A stretch of DNA of 64,000 nucleotides from Pleurodeles waltl (Eukaryota; Chordata; Amphibia; Caudata; Salamandridae): contig NC_090444.1 of the NCBI RefSeq assembly GCF_031143425.1, positions 1,317,701,324-1,317,765,323 on the forward strand. The letters are read 5' to 3'. Position 1 is the stretch's first letter. Each line of letters opens with the position of its first letter. This document shows positions 22,990 through 32,329 of the stretch, one piece after another. Under the pieces are notes generated by a model. The model saw nothing but the letters and a program-made list of their open reading frames with translations. It did no database searches and was not told the DNA's origin. The position numbers and the translations under genes are program-made.

Positions 22990-23665
22990 GGTCTGTTATG
23001 GACTGTATGGACTGTGGCTTTGCTCTCCCCAGGATGGCCCAGTGGGCAGGCCACCCACTGTATGGACTGTTTGGACTGTGGCTTTGCTCTCCCCAGGATG
23101 GCCCAGTGGGCAGGCCACCCACTGTATGGACTGTATGGACTGTGGCTTTGCTCTCCCCAGGATGGCCCAGTGGGCAGGCCACCCACTGTATGGACTGTAT
23201 GGACTGTGGCTTTGCTCTCCCCAGGATGGCCCAGTGGGCAGGCCACCCACTGTATGGACTGTATGGACTGTGGCTTTGCTCTCCCCAGGATGGCCCAGTG
23301 GGCAGGCCACCCACTGTATGGACTGTTTGGACTGTGGCTTTGCTCTCCCCAGGATGGCCCAGTGGGCAGGCCACCCACTGTATGGACTGTGGCTTTGCTC
23401 TCCCCAGGATGGCCCAGTGGGCAGGCCACCCACTGTATGGACTGTATGGACTGTGGCTTTGCTCTCCCCAGGATGGCCCAGTGGGCAGGCCACCCACTGT
23501 ATGGACTGTATGGACTGTGGCTTTGCTCTCCCCAGGATGGCCCAGTGGGCAGGCCACCCACTGTATGGACTGTGGCTTTGCTCTCCCCAGGATGGCCCAG
23601 TGGGCAGGCCACCCACTGTATGGACTGTTTGGACTGTGGCTTTGCTCTCCCCAGGATGGGCCAGT
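22990..23665. repeat. 65/55-bp minisatellite
   Basis: Roughly eleven copies of a unit with GGCTTTGCTCTCCCCAGGAT and GCCCAGTGGGCAGGCCACCC, separated by one or two TATGGACTGT decamers (giving 55 or 65 bp). One or two decamers carry TTTGGACTGT instead. The array is open in all three plus frames and two minus frames. This comes from the repeat, not from coding. Confidence 0.95.
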
Positions 23666-24440
23666 GGTCATGGAGTCCCCTCGTGGATCTGGCGTCGTGT
23701 ACTCAAGTGGCTGAGGTGCCCCCCCTTCCCTTCCCCCTGAGGTGCCTGTCCGATTTTCTTTCTGATGCCCCTGCAGTGTTCTCTCCGTGGAGTTCTTGTC
23801 GTGGGACTGGGCCTTGCCCCTTTGCACAGGAACCCTGTGATCCACGGACAGTGGTTGGACTACATTTAGTAGCTGTATATATTTTGTATATAGTTTATTT
23901 ATTTATTGCGATTACTGGTGTCCATATTTCAATATATCTGCCCGTTTATGATCTCTTCTTTTGGTCTTTGCATTATTTCGGAGGGGGGTGGTTTGTGGGT
24001 TGTGACAGTGATCTGTGGGAATGCATTGATGTGTGTGTTGTAGTGGGTGTGGGTGGGTGGGTGTGTGCCGGTAATCTTTTCCCTCCCCTGTGTCGTAGGT
24101 GCAGTACTCACCGATGTCTTCCGCGCCGCCGGGCGTGCTCCTGGTATATGAGCAGGAATAGGAGTGCGGGGATGACCTGCAACTCTGGTTCCATGCTGCC
24201 GGAATCTCGCGTGGAGTGCGTAGAGGTGAGCGTTTTCCCGTTCGTAGTCTGTTTCCGCCGTGTTCTTATCGGCGGTGCTCCCGCCCCGGAAAAGGTGGCA
24301 GATTGGTGGGTCGTAATAGGGTGGGCGGTACATTGTCTGCCGCCTGGCTGTTGGCGGGAACCGCCGCGCTGTTTGTTTGTACCGCTGTGGCGGGCGGAGT
24401 GTTAAGTTGGCGGGCTGTGTTGGCGGTTCCCGCCAGGGTC
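23666..24440. other. Harbinger 3' non-coding region
   Basis: Mixed AT-rich and TG-rich sequence (GTGGGTGGGTGTG around 24050) leading into GC-rich subterminal repeats. No gene seen. Confidence 0.6.
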
Positions 24441-24522
24441 AGAATTGCATATTTTGGACCGCCGGCCTGTTGGCGGCTTGGCCGCCGCTTTATCACCGAC
24501 CGCCAGGGTCAGAATGAGGGCC
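24441..24522 (-). repeat. Harbinger right terminal and subterminal repeats
   Basis: Contains GCCAGGGTCAGAAT twice (about 24433 and 24502). The last 16 bases are the inverted match of the left terminus, followed by the TTA duplication. Confidence 0.85.
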
Positions 24523-24525
24523 TTA

Positions 24526-24829
24526 GTCTCCCACACCACAGGCGATTCTGCCGCTCAAAATCCAGTAGTCTTATTAGGATAACGAGAGCCTCCGCGACAT
24601 GGCGCCGCCAACGTTTGGTCAGGCTCTAATTTTCGGGTCTTCCTGAGTATCTCTGCCTCATTATATACAACGATACCTCAATACCATATACAGAGACTTC
24701 CGTGGTGCTGAGGATTTCTGCTGCAGCTACGTAGGTAATCCTATCTGATGCTGGAGGTTGTTCAAGCTTGAACTCTAAAAGGAAATTCCCTATTTGGCGT
24801 GCCTTCTCTGAACATATTTTCTACCTAAC
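24526..24829 (+). other. ERV-B leader, right part
   Basis: Proviral leader resuming after the Harbinger. A CTACGTAG/GTAATC at about 24733 could be a splice donor. No gene seen. Confidence 0.5.
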
Positions 24830-26302
24830 ATGGCAAATCCGCAGCAGGTAGCAATAGCAGTCAATATGAGACAACCTCTGACTGCAGACTCATTAGCAAA
24901 TGGCCTAACGGCCCATGGGGGTCCAGTTACAGTTTTGGTGGACACCCATGCAGCTTATAGAACAGAACTTTTCTATTCTTGGGTCACATTTCCAGCAGTT
25001 GATGGGAACACAAACACATTTCATCACTATACACTTGCAAACGTACCTGGACAATACAGGGCATATGCATACTTAGAAATACCTTTATCTTATCAAGAAC
25101 ATAATAATTGGCTTGATGGCGCCCTACCCCACACGATTTTACCAGTAAGGTTAGGTCCTCTAAGCAATGATGGTCCTACCTTGCCATTATTGGCCAGAAA
25201 TACACCTCACCCTGCAGTAGCGACTTTAGCGGTAGCTGAGCTTTGTCGCTTATATACAGAACTAAGCAACATACAGACGACTAGTACAGTTTGTGATGCA
25301 AACATTAAATACAAACCCAGCACGTGCTGCTCCAGCACAACCACATGCAGTGAGGCCAGGAATTAACCCTGCTACTTTGCATTCGATTATGGGTAAAGTA
25401 CCTGCCAAACGAGAGGGAACTCCCTTTTGGTTAGCACAAAAAATAAATTGCTGGAAGCAGTATTTCTCCGTACAGGACCTCAGGAAAAACATAGAATTCT
25501 AACAATGTGCTTGCCATTTGGCATGGTTCCTACAGCTGATAACGGTAATACATGGGGCATGGTCTTTGCCGCGCTCTATTCTATCGCACACAGTACACCG
25601 ACACTTGCCAACTTACCGGAAGGGTTGAGACAAATTCAAGACGAATACGGGGCTGCCCCAACTCTGGACTTGGGGATTCAATTAATGGGCAATTTTGCCA
25701 CACTGTTCTCTATTTTTTTAAGTAACCTTAAAGCGAAAGCAATCGCACTTGCGGTGAGCATGAGGCTCCGGGATGTTCCTCAACACGATCAAGAACGCGA
25801 GCTGCCAAAGATTATTGCAGAGAGATATTCAAGTATTGGTCGAGATTGTCTAGGGGCCAGACCAACTAAACCGCAATTTCAGGGCAAATCTAATGAAGAA
25901 TTTTCCAAGCTCCCGAGGATAATAAAAAACGCTGGGATAAAAAACAACAAACACCTAAAAAAGAAAGGGGAGAATCTCCACGAATGGAGACCCTACAAAA
26001 TAGATATAATCTCAGAAATAGAGATAATTTAAAAACACCTGATAGATATCAATGTTCTGATACACGCCAATCTCGTTCCTTTCAGGACTCATCGGAAAAA
26101 TGCAATGAGAGAGGTGGGTGATCAGAGCGGAGAACAAAGTATGTGATACCGAGACAGGAATCACAATGCTCTTCAGAGGTTTCGATTAAAAAGGAAGAGA
26201 AGCCTCACCAACAAAAACCCCAATTTAAAAAGAAAAAGGTGGCAGCAGTCGCAGTACGACATGCCACTCAGGAAGAGGGTCCTCTTAAAGAACAGGAAGT
26301 GA
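24830..26302 (+). pseudogene. gag: ERV-B gag (frameshifted)
   Basis: ATG at 24830 opens about 157 codons (MANPQQVAIAVNM...). The frame shifts near 25300 and shifts back near 25450, so the original frame continues to a stop at 26030-26032 through a helical, capsid-like region. A Lys/Arg/Gln-rich tail follows in another frame (26143-26302). No CCHC knuckle (C-x2-C-x4-H-x4-C) is visible in any frame; basic and Gly-Arg patches occur instead, as in foamy viruses. I cannot match the N-terminal part to a named matrix family; it is assigned from its place between leader and protease. Confidence 0.65.
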
Positions 26303-26458
26303 GCACTAGCACTGCTAGACAGCGCGGCAGAGGTCACAATAGTTCGCCGGAGTCTTCTAGAGCATCTGGAGTTGAAAGCAACTGATGACTTTCTACAAGT
26401 AAAAACTGCAGACATGAGAGTCTCCATGCCTGATAGGGTGTATACAATAACGCTATAG
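26303..26458 (+). pseudogene. pro: ERV-B protease fragment
   Basis: A short open frame has LLDSAAEVTIV, the retroviral aspartic protease active-site pattern (D-S-A with a following A-E-V-T-I-V strand), with the Asp codon at 26318-26320. TAG at 26456 ends it. The usual hydrophobic flap and the second conserved block are not clear, and a MITE is inserted 33 bp downstream. Confidence 0.7.
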
Positions 26459-26491
26459 TTAGAAGGAGACATTGAACGCACAAAAGACACA

Positions 26492-26671
26492 GGGGGTTAT
26501 TACAACTTTGGAGGAGGTGTTAATCCGTCCCAAAAGTGATGGTAAAGTGACGGATATACCACCAGCCGTATTACGAGTCCATTATATCCTATGGAACTCG
26601 TAATACGGCTGGTGGTATATCTGTCACATTTGGGACGGATTAACACCTCCTCCAAAGTTGTAATAACCCCC
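26492..26671. mobile_element. 180-bp foldback MITE
   Basis: An almost perfect inverted repeat of two arms of about 85 bp around a short loop near 26581. It begins GGGGGTTATTAC and ends GTAATAACCCCC. ACA flanks both sides (26489-26491 and 26672-26674) as a 3-bp target duplication. No coding capacity. It sits between protease and RT of ERV-B. Confidence 0.9.
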
Positions 26672-26674
26672 ACA

Positions 26675-27634
26675 ATCTTTTGGGATCACGTGGTAAATAT
26701 ATATGATTTGTTGGCCAAACAAGATTGGCCACCTGAATTTGGCCGTACCTGCCCGTATGGAGAAGATGTTATTAAACATTTTTTCTCGCCCCTTGTTCTG
26801 GAGGAACTCGCTGAATCCTATACAATTGATTGGGCATTAGCACAGGCACCTGCGTTATATCGCAACCATGTAGGATGGGATAAAGAATCCCCCTACCATG
26901 TCATTCCCATTAAAAATGAACCTCAACCCCAACCTCAGTACCCAATAAAACATTAAGCAAAAGCACCCGTGAGAGAAATACTCACACAACTAGAGTACCA
27001 GGTCATAATTGAACCCTGTGTCTCCCCAATGAATAATCCTTTATTCCCAGTTGCCATACTGGACCATTCATGCAGAATAGTCTTAGACTACAGACATTTA
27101 AACAGTCATACATGCACATATGCTATACAAAACTCACATAGCACAGCACTGATGAACAATATAGTGCGTAAAAAATACAAAACAACACTGGATATTTCCA
27201 ATGTTTTTTTCTGCCAGAATATAGTGCCTGAGAGTAGATACTTAACAAGTTTCAGTGCACTAGGCTCCCAGCAAAAATTCTGTTGTTTACCTCAGGGGTA
27301 TAAGAACAGCCCAGGACTGGTTGCAGCTCGTGTCACTGCAATTTTGCACGAGATTGACCCTGAAGCATTGTCCTATGTAGATGACATCTATCTTACGGAT
27401 GATGAATTGATACAACATTTAAGATTTGTAGCCTGCATTGTTGTGGGATTAGCTGAATTTGGCTACAAATTCAACTTCAAAAAAACTATAATTGCCTTCC
27501 TTAGTATCCTATTTCTGGGATATGAGCTATCAAGTGAAGGAAAGAGCCTAGCTCCACAATTTTTAGAACAAATGCACACACATTACAGTCTCCAAATACA
27601 ATTAAAAAATTCCAATCTCTATTGGGTTTTCTAA
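26675..27634 (+). pseudogene. pol: ERV-B reverse transcriptase (one stop, then frameshift)
   Basis: The segment before 26954 ends QYPIKH, then TAA, and the same frame resumes with the RT start VREILTQLEYQVIIEP. Fingers and palm follow: IVLDYRHLNSH, TLDISNVFF, LPQGYKNSPG, and the catalytic SYVDDIYLTDD. A FLGYELSSEG block closes the palm. The YVDDIYL block and surrounding spacing are closest to the foamy/ERV-L side of retroviral RTs. Near 27620 a frameshift leads into the connection. The TDISN block keeps its Asp, so the three catalytic Asp residues appear present, but the stop and frameshifts inactivate it. Confidence 0.88.
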
Positions 27635-28202
27635 ATTTTGGCAGAATTTACATTCCAGATTATGCATCACGCATAAAACCATTGTATGACTTAATATGTC
27701 CTGACTTTCCAAGTACATTTTGGACAGTCGAACACACACAAACACTTAGGGAACTGCAGACAGACATGCTTGCCGCACAACACCTACATACAAGGGACAA
27801 CAAAACACACTTGGTTATCAGAGTAATTGCTGGTGCCATTGGTTTATGTAACTTTAATGAGGGTGAGACCATCCTGATTGCTTACAAATCACATTTGTAC
27901 TCAGTAGCAGAACAACGCTTTGCTCCCACTGAGAAAATTCTCACTGCTGTTCAGATGGCTGTCATTAAAGAAAGACCTCTAGCACAGGGTAAGCACATTA
28001 TTGTCGTTTCTCCCATTCCAGCCCTAGAGGCTGTTACCAAAGCAACGTTCCTAATGCTAAAGCATTACATATACGTTGGATACAATGGGCCACGTCTTTG
28101 ACAGCCATTGATGTAGACTACATCTTTGATCCAAAATTACAAACTCAAGAATTTTTACAATATAAACTGGAATACCCAGTTCCAGCAAACACCCTGCCTG
28201 AC
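27622..28202 (+). pseudogene. pol: ERV-B RT thumb and connection region
   Basis: Continues RT in a new frame (LGFLNFGRIYIPDYASRIKPL is the typical first block after the palm), followed by a degenerate RNase-H-like connection (IGLCNFNEGETILIAYKSHLYS, QRFAPTEKILTAVQMAV). A further frameshift lies near 28098. It joins the RNase H at about 28203. Confidence 0.8.
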
Positions 28203-28825
28203 ATAGAGTCATGTACACCGATGGCTCTGCACAACCTGCAATTGGTACAAAGCATTAATACTCTGCTGCTTGCGCAGTCGTGAGCGGCTATTTGGAGGAC
28301 AATACATTCTGTCCACTCCATACATTTACGCAAGTCATAGGGGATTGCACAGCACAACTAGCAGAGCTGAAAGCTCTGGTGACGGCACTGGAACATACAG
28401 ATCCTGCACAGTACACACTGATTGTTTGTGATTCGTACTATTGTGTCCAGTCCTTCAATGAATACCTGCATTACTGGCGCCCGAATGGGTTCAGAGATTA
28501 TAAAGGCAACACCATTAAACACAGACTTCTGTGGAGGAAAGTAGCAGATCTGAAAGAAACGCTACCAAATGTCCATGTTGTACACACTCTTGGAAACCAG
28601 CGCATGGGAATACACGTTGCTGGGAATACACTGGCTGATGAAGCCGCAAAGTCGGCAATAGCAATAACTGTTGTTGCTGCAGTAACTCGTTTAAGTATGA
28701 AACCGGATGCAGACATATGGGCTGACGTGAAAGCTATGGCTGATGGTACGCCCCATCCAACAGCATTTCCTGACAAATATTTCTACCGAATGGGAGGCTG
28801 CCTTAACCCTATAGTTACGATTTGA
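28203..28825 (+). pseudogene. pol: ERV-B RNase H, foamy-like, catalytic residues present
   Basis: Starts MYTDGSA (first Asp), then a TAA, then an open frame with AQLAELKALVTALE (Glu), IVCDSYYCVQS (Asp) and NTLADEAAKSA (last Asp), so all four catalytic positions are kept. The YYCVQSFNEYLHYWRPNGF block and the basic stretch after it resemble the foamy-virus type of RNase H more than gammaretroviral or lentiviral types. TGA at 28823-28825 separates it from integrase in the same frame. Confidence 0.85.
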
Positions 28826-29923
28826 GGCGTAGGGGTGCAAGATATTCCCAACAAATACATAAGACCACAATTGATTAAAGCAGTGCACAAAGGGGTTGCA
28901 TCTGCTCATGCTGGTGTGGTGGCTACAATATCAATCTTACAAGCCCACTATTGGTGGCCAGGCCTCTACAAGGAGACCAAGCAGTATGTCCTTTTTTGTG
29001 ACATCTGCCAACGAATTAAAGTTTCCACTGCAAAACGCCCACCGCAGACACCCGTCTTGATTTCAAATAAACCTTTACAATGTGTGTACTTGGACCATTG
29101 TGGTCCCCTAACACCGGACAGGGCATCCAAGTATATTCTAGTCACTGTTGACTCTTGCTCCAGATTTCTATGGGTGTGGCCACAATGCTCGGCTGATGCT
29201 CGGACTGTTATTAAAGATTTGTGAGTCTTTATCGGTACATATGCAGTTGCGGCTTTCCACTCGGACCAGGGCCCTGCTTTCACCTCAAGGGCATTCAGGG
29301 GCACCATGGCTTTGTTGGGGGTCCAACTCCAGTACTCGTCTCCATTTCATCCCGAGGGAAATATTGTTGTGGAGTGATTAAACCGTGATTTAAAGCAATC
29401 CTTAACTGCCAGAGTCTTAGGTACGGGTCGTAGTTGGCTTAATCACCTGTATGGAGTTCAGAGAGCACTTAACAATGTGCCTAGAAGGTCCCTGGGGGGG
29501 TCGTACTTCATATGAGTGCCTGTTTGGAACTCAAATGTATGTTCCAGATCTTGATGGTCCTAGCGTGAAGGCGGCAAAAAACCTTTTGACATAAATGAAC
29601 GTGTCACTGTTTTACAGGAATTACAACAGTTCTGTGATGACAAATCTTCTGCTAGTACTGCCTCCATAGGAATTAAGGATGTACCCATAACACCTACCAG
29701 CTGGATTCCTAGAGTGGGGGGTCTAGTATGAGAAAAAGTTGCAGTGAAAAAGGAATTTGGTCCTTCTTATCGTGCACCATTCCCAGTCTTGGGAATACAT
29801 GGTACCAGAACTGTCATTCTACTGCCGTTGGCAGGTGCCAAAGAAAATCATTTTGTCTCCATTGACAATGACAAACTACACCATGTGGCCGATCCTGCAC
29901 AGCAGACCAAGTGGAAAAACTAG
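28826..29923 (+). pseudogene. pol: ERV-B integrase (stops and a frameshift)
   Basis: The HHCC zinc domain is visible (KAVHKGVASAHAG ... CDICQRIK). In the core the first Asp codon is at 29093 (LDHCGPL), the second at 29264 (HSDQGPAFTS) and the Glu at 29372, giving a D-35-E spacing. In-frame TGA codons at 29222 and right after the Glu codon (29375) interrupt it. A run of seven G near 29500 coincides with a frameshift, after which the C-terminal domain continues to a stop at about 29921, with one more stop near 29729. The HSDQG block and overall pattern are foamy-like. Confidence 0.85.
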
Positions 29924-30074
29924 TAGTTTCTGAATCCCTCTCACTACTGGTCAAGACGTTCCTCTACAAGTTGTAAGCAGCAACACCAACACCTCTCCGA
30001 GCTTGGGGAGGGAAGAAAATGATCTTACATTGGTTCCACTAACATCAAATAATACAGAAATAATGAATCGATTT

Positions 30075-31723
30075 GTGCAGCTTCAACACAAACGGATGGT
30101 GCTATTTATTCAGTGCCGCCGCGGAAAACACCAACTCCACCAATTAACACAACTCTGGTTTTCGCAAAAAATACTTCTGGATACATCGCAGACATCAATG
30201 ACGACGTCTCAGACTCATTCGCCTCTTCAACACCTGAACTGTCAAAAGCAAGTAAGCTAATGAACTGGCTTAAAATAACATACTTTGTTCTTCCATGGAA
30301 CTATCTATGGGTTTCCTTGACTGTAATAGCTTTCCTTCTTTGGATTGGTTTTGTCATAACTTTCTTTTTGTTAATATGGTCATTTTCTTCCTGAAAAATC
30401 AACAGTTGAACTGGTAAATGAGGTTCTAAAACCACATTTTTCATCACACAAGTTCCGAAGAGACTTGTCTTTTGTGAACCTTTCTGCAATACCAATTCCT
30501 GATGGGATTGTTTGGGATAAAGTAATGTTTGATATAAATGGCCCTACAGAGGTCATTCAAATACCATATGTGTTCAAACTTTCAATGAAGATATAATAAT
30601 ACCAGGCATTGTTTCTGATGATTGGGATGTGAAAACAGTTGATTCCATGTTGACTGAATTGCAGTATTATACTGTATTTGAAAACTAAGATGTTTATCAA
30701 TGTAAAGAAAATTATGGTGATATGTTTTGATATAATTATTATGGGCCCCATTTCATCCACAGAGGAAGTATACCAAAGACTGTTTTTAATAATACACTAT
30801 GGGAACATTGTCCGACTCCACCACAAGGGAGTTCCAAAACGTATTCTGAAAAGTTTATATATATTTCTGGGCATGATGTTACAAATGCTGAGTCATATTA
30901 TTTTAAATTACCACCTATGGAAAACATACGCATATTATTGACAAATACGAAATGTATATATCTGGATTCCTTTGTTTCCCGGTTGACTACAGAAGGCTAT
31001 GAACATTGGCTGAAGTCGATTGACTTAAAAAGTGTGTGGGGAACTAGACATTGGCATAAAAGGGGAAAGGAAGCTTTATTCAGAGCATGCCTGATACCTG
31101 TCCAAATGATATTTTTAAATGACACAGTATAACAAACAAGTTGTTTAGGCTTAGTGAAGATAAATGATTTAAACACACCCAGTATACCAGCCCCTGCAAA
31201 ATTTTATAAATTGCAAAAATACATAAATGCTACTGAAGATCAGCTCGACGAAAGGGTCCAGAAATGTACATTTAATGTTTCACTGACATATACTGGCAGG
31301 TGGTTATTGTGGTCGATAGATACCAATGGGTGTCATAAACGTTTTATCAACTCTTCAGGGGGTTTTAGAACCAATAGGCCAGACCTTTGTTACATATCAT
31401 CCGAACATGCAGGCATAGTAACAACATACAGTGTAGGGAAACTATGTCAGCAATGGTTAAGAACTTCCTCACTAGATGTGGTTAGAGACCACCTCAGTCT
31501 CCTGTCTAATAACACTGATTTACAGGGCTTTCTGTTAGGCCCCAGGAAATATCGCAGAAAGCGTTTCTTATATGAAGTATATAATGAAATTTGGAAGCCT
31601 CCCAACAAGAAGCAACTGCCCGGTTAAGGCAAATAGACCAGGAAAATCTAAAAAAGGAATTAGCTGTTGTTGATAATGGGATTAATAACCTCTCCAACCA
31701 GATATACACTTTAAAAAACATTG
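30075..31723 (+). pseudogene. env: ERV-B env, 5' part: leader, surface subunit, start of transmembrane subunit
   Basis: An open frame at 30113-30391 gives about 55 polar residues, then a long hydrophobic anchor (FVLPWNYLWVSLTVIAF...), an arrangement like the foamy-virus Env leader. After a stop and frameshift comes a KFRR furin-like site near 30455, a plausible leader/surface junction. Surface-subunit pieces continue in shifting frames (30678-31132). At 31154-31627 a Cys-containing segment with several N-glycosylation sites leads to a YRRKR furin-like site near 31555, followed by the hydrophobic start of the transmembrane subunit and a heptad-like region. The gene is cut at 31723 by a MITE and resumes after the satellite array. 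Confidence 0.7.
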
Positions 31724-32316
31724 GGGGTCATCGACCACGGGAGCACCGCCAACAGGCTGGCGGTGCTCCCACGAGCATTCTGACCGCGGCGGTTCAGCCG
31801 CGGTCAGAAGCGGAAAGTCAGCGGTCCCCCGCCGACTTTCCGCTGCTCGGGGGAATCCTCCATGGTGGCGGAGCGCGCTCCGCCGCCATGGGGATTCTGA
31901 CACCCCCTACCGCCATCCTGTTCATGGCGGGAAACCCGCCATGAACAGGATGGCGGTAGGGGGTGCCGCGGGGCCCCTGGGGGCCCCTGCAGTGCCCATG
32001 CCAATGGCATGGGCACTGCAGGGGCCCCCGTAAGAGGGCCCCGCAAAGTATTTCAGTGTCTGCTTTGCAGACACTGAAATACGCGACGGGTGCAACTGCA
32101 CCCGTCGCACCCCTGCAACTACGCCGGCTCAATTCTGAGCCGGCGTCCTCGTTGCAGGGGCATTTCCTCTGGGCCGGCGGGCGCTCTTTTGGAGAGCGCC
32201 CGCCGGCCCAGAGGAAATGTTTGAATGGCCGCCGCGGTCTTCTGACCGCGGTGCGGTCATTTGGGACGGTACCTTGGCGGACGGCCTCCGCCGTCCGCCA
32301 AGGTCAGAATCAGGGC
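31724..32316. mobile_element. Harbinger-related MITE composed of serial hairpins
   Basis: The right end reads GGTCAGAATCAGGGCC and the left end GGGGGTCATCGACC, both related to the terminal repeats of the Harbinger at 14912-24522. CATTG flanks both sides (31719-31723, 32317-32321), so the target duplication is 3 to 5 bp. The interior is about a dozen consecutive perfect or near-perfect palindromes, for example ACCCCCTACCGCCATCC with its complement at 31907-31965, CAGTGTCTGCTTTGCAGACACTG near 32050, and GCGACGGGTGCAACTGCACC near 32083. No coding potential. Confidence 0.85.
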
Positions 32317-32329
32317 CATTGTTTCTTCT

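Larger units (their letters stand above)
14912..24522 (+). mobile_element. PIF/Harbinger DNA transposon, 9.6 kb, near-complete
   Basis: Flanked by TTA on both sides (14909-14911 and 24523-24525), the 3-bp target duplication of this superfamily. Termini are inverted: the left begins GGTGGTCATTCTGACC, and the right read in reverse begins GGCCCTCATTCTGACC. Contents are a two-exon SANT-like gene (15510-17088, plus), a DDE transposase (17597-18601, minus) and a three-exon second SANT-like gene (19096-22192, plus). Four minisatellites account for much of the length. Open reading frames and clean splice sites suggest a recent insertion into the older ERV-B leader. Confidence 0.92.

Noticed and set aside
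22906..24405. A 499-codon plus-strand open frame
   Set aside because: Most of it is the 65/55-bp minisatellite, which is open in every frame; the remainder is non-repeat tail with no domain.
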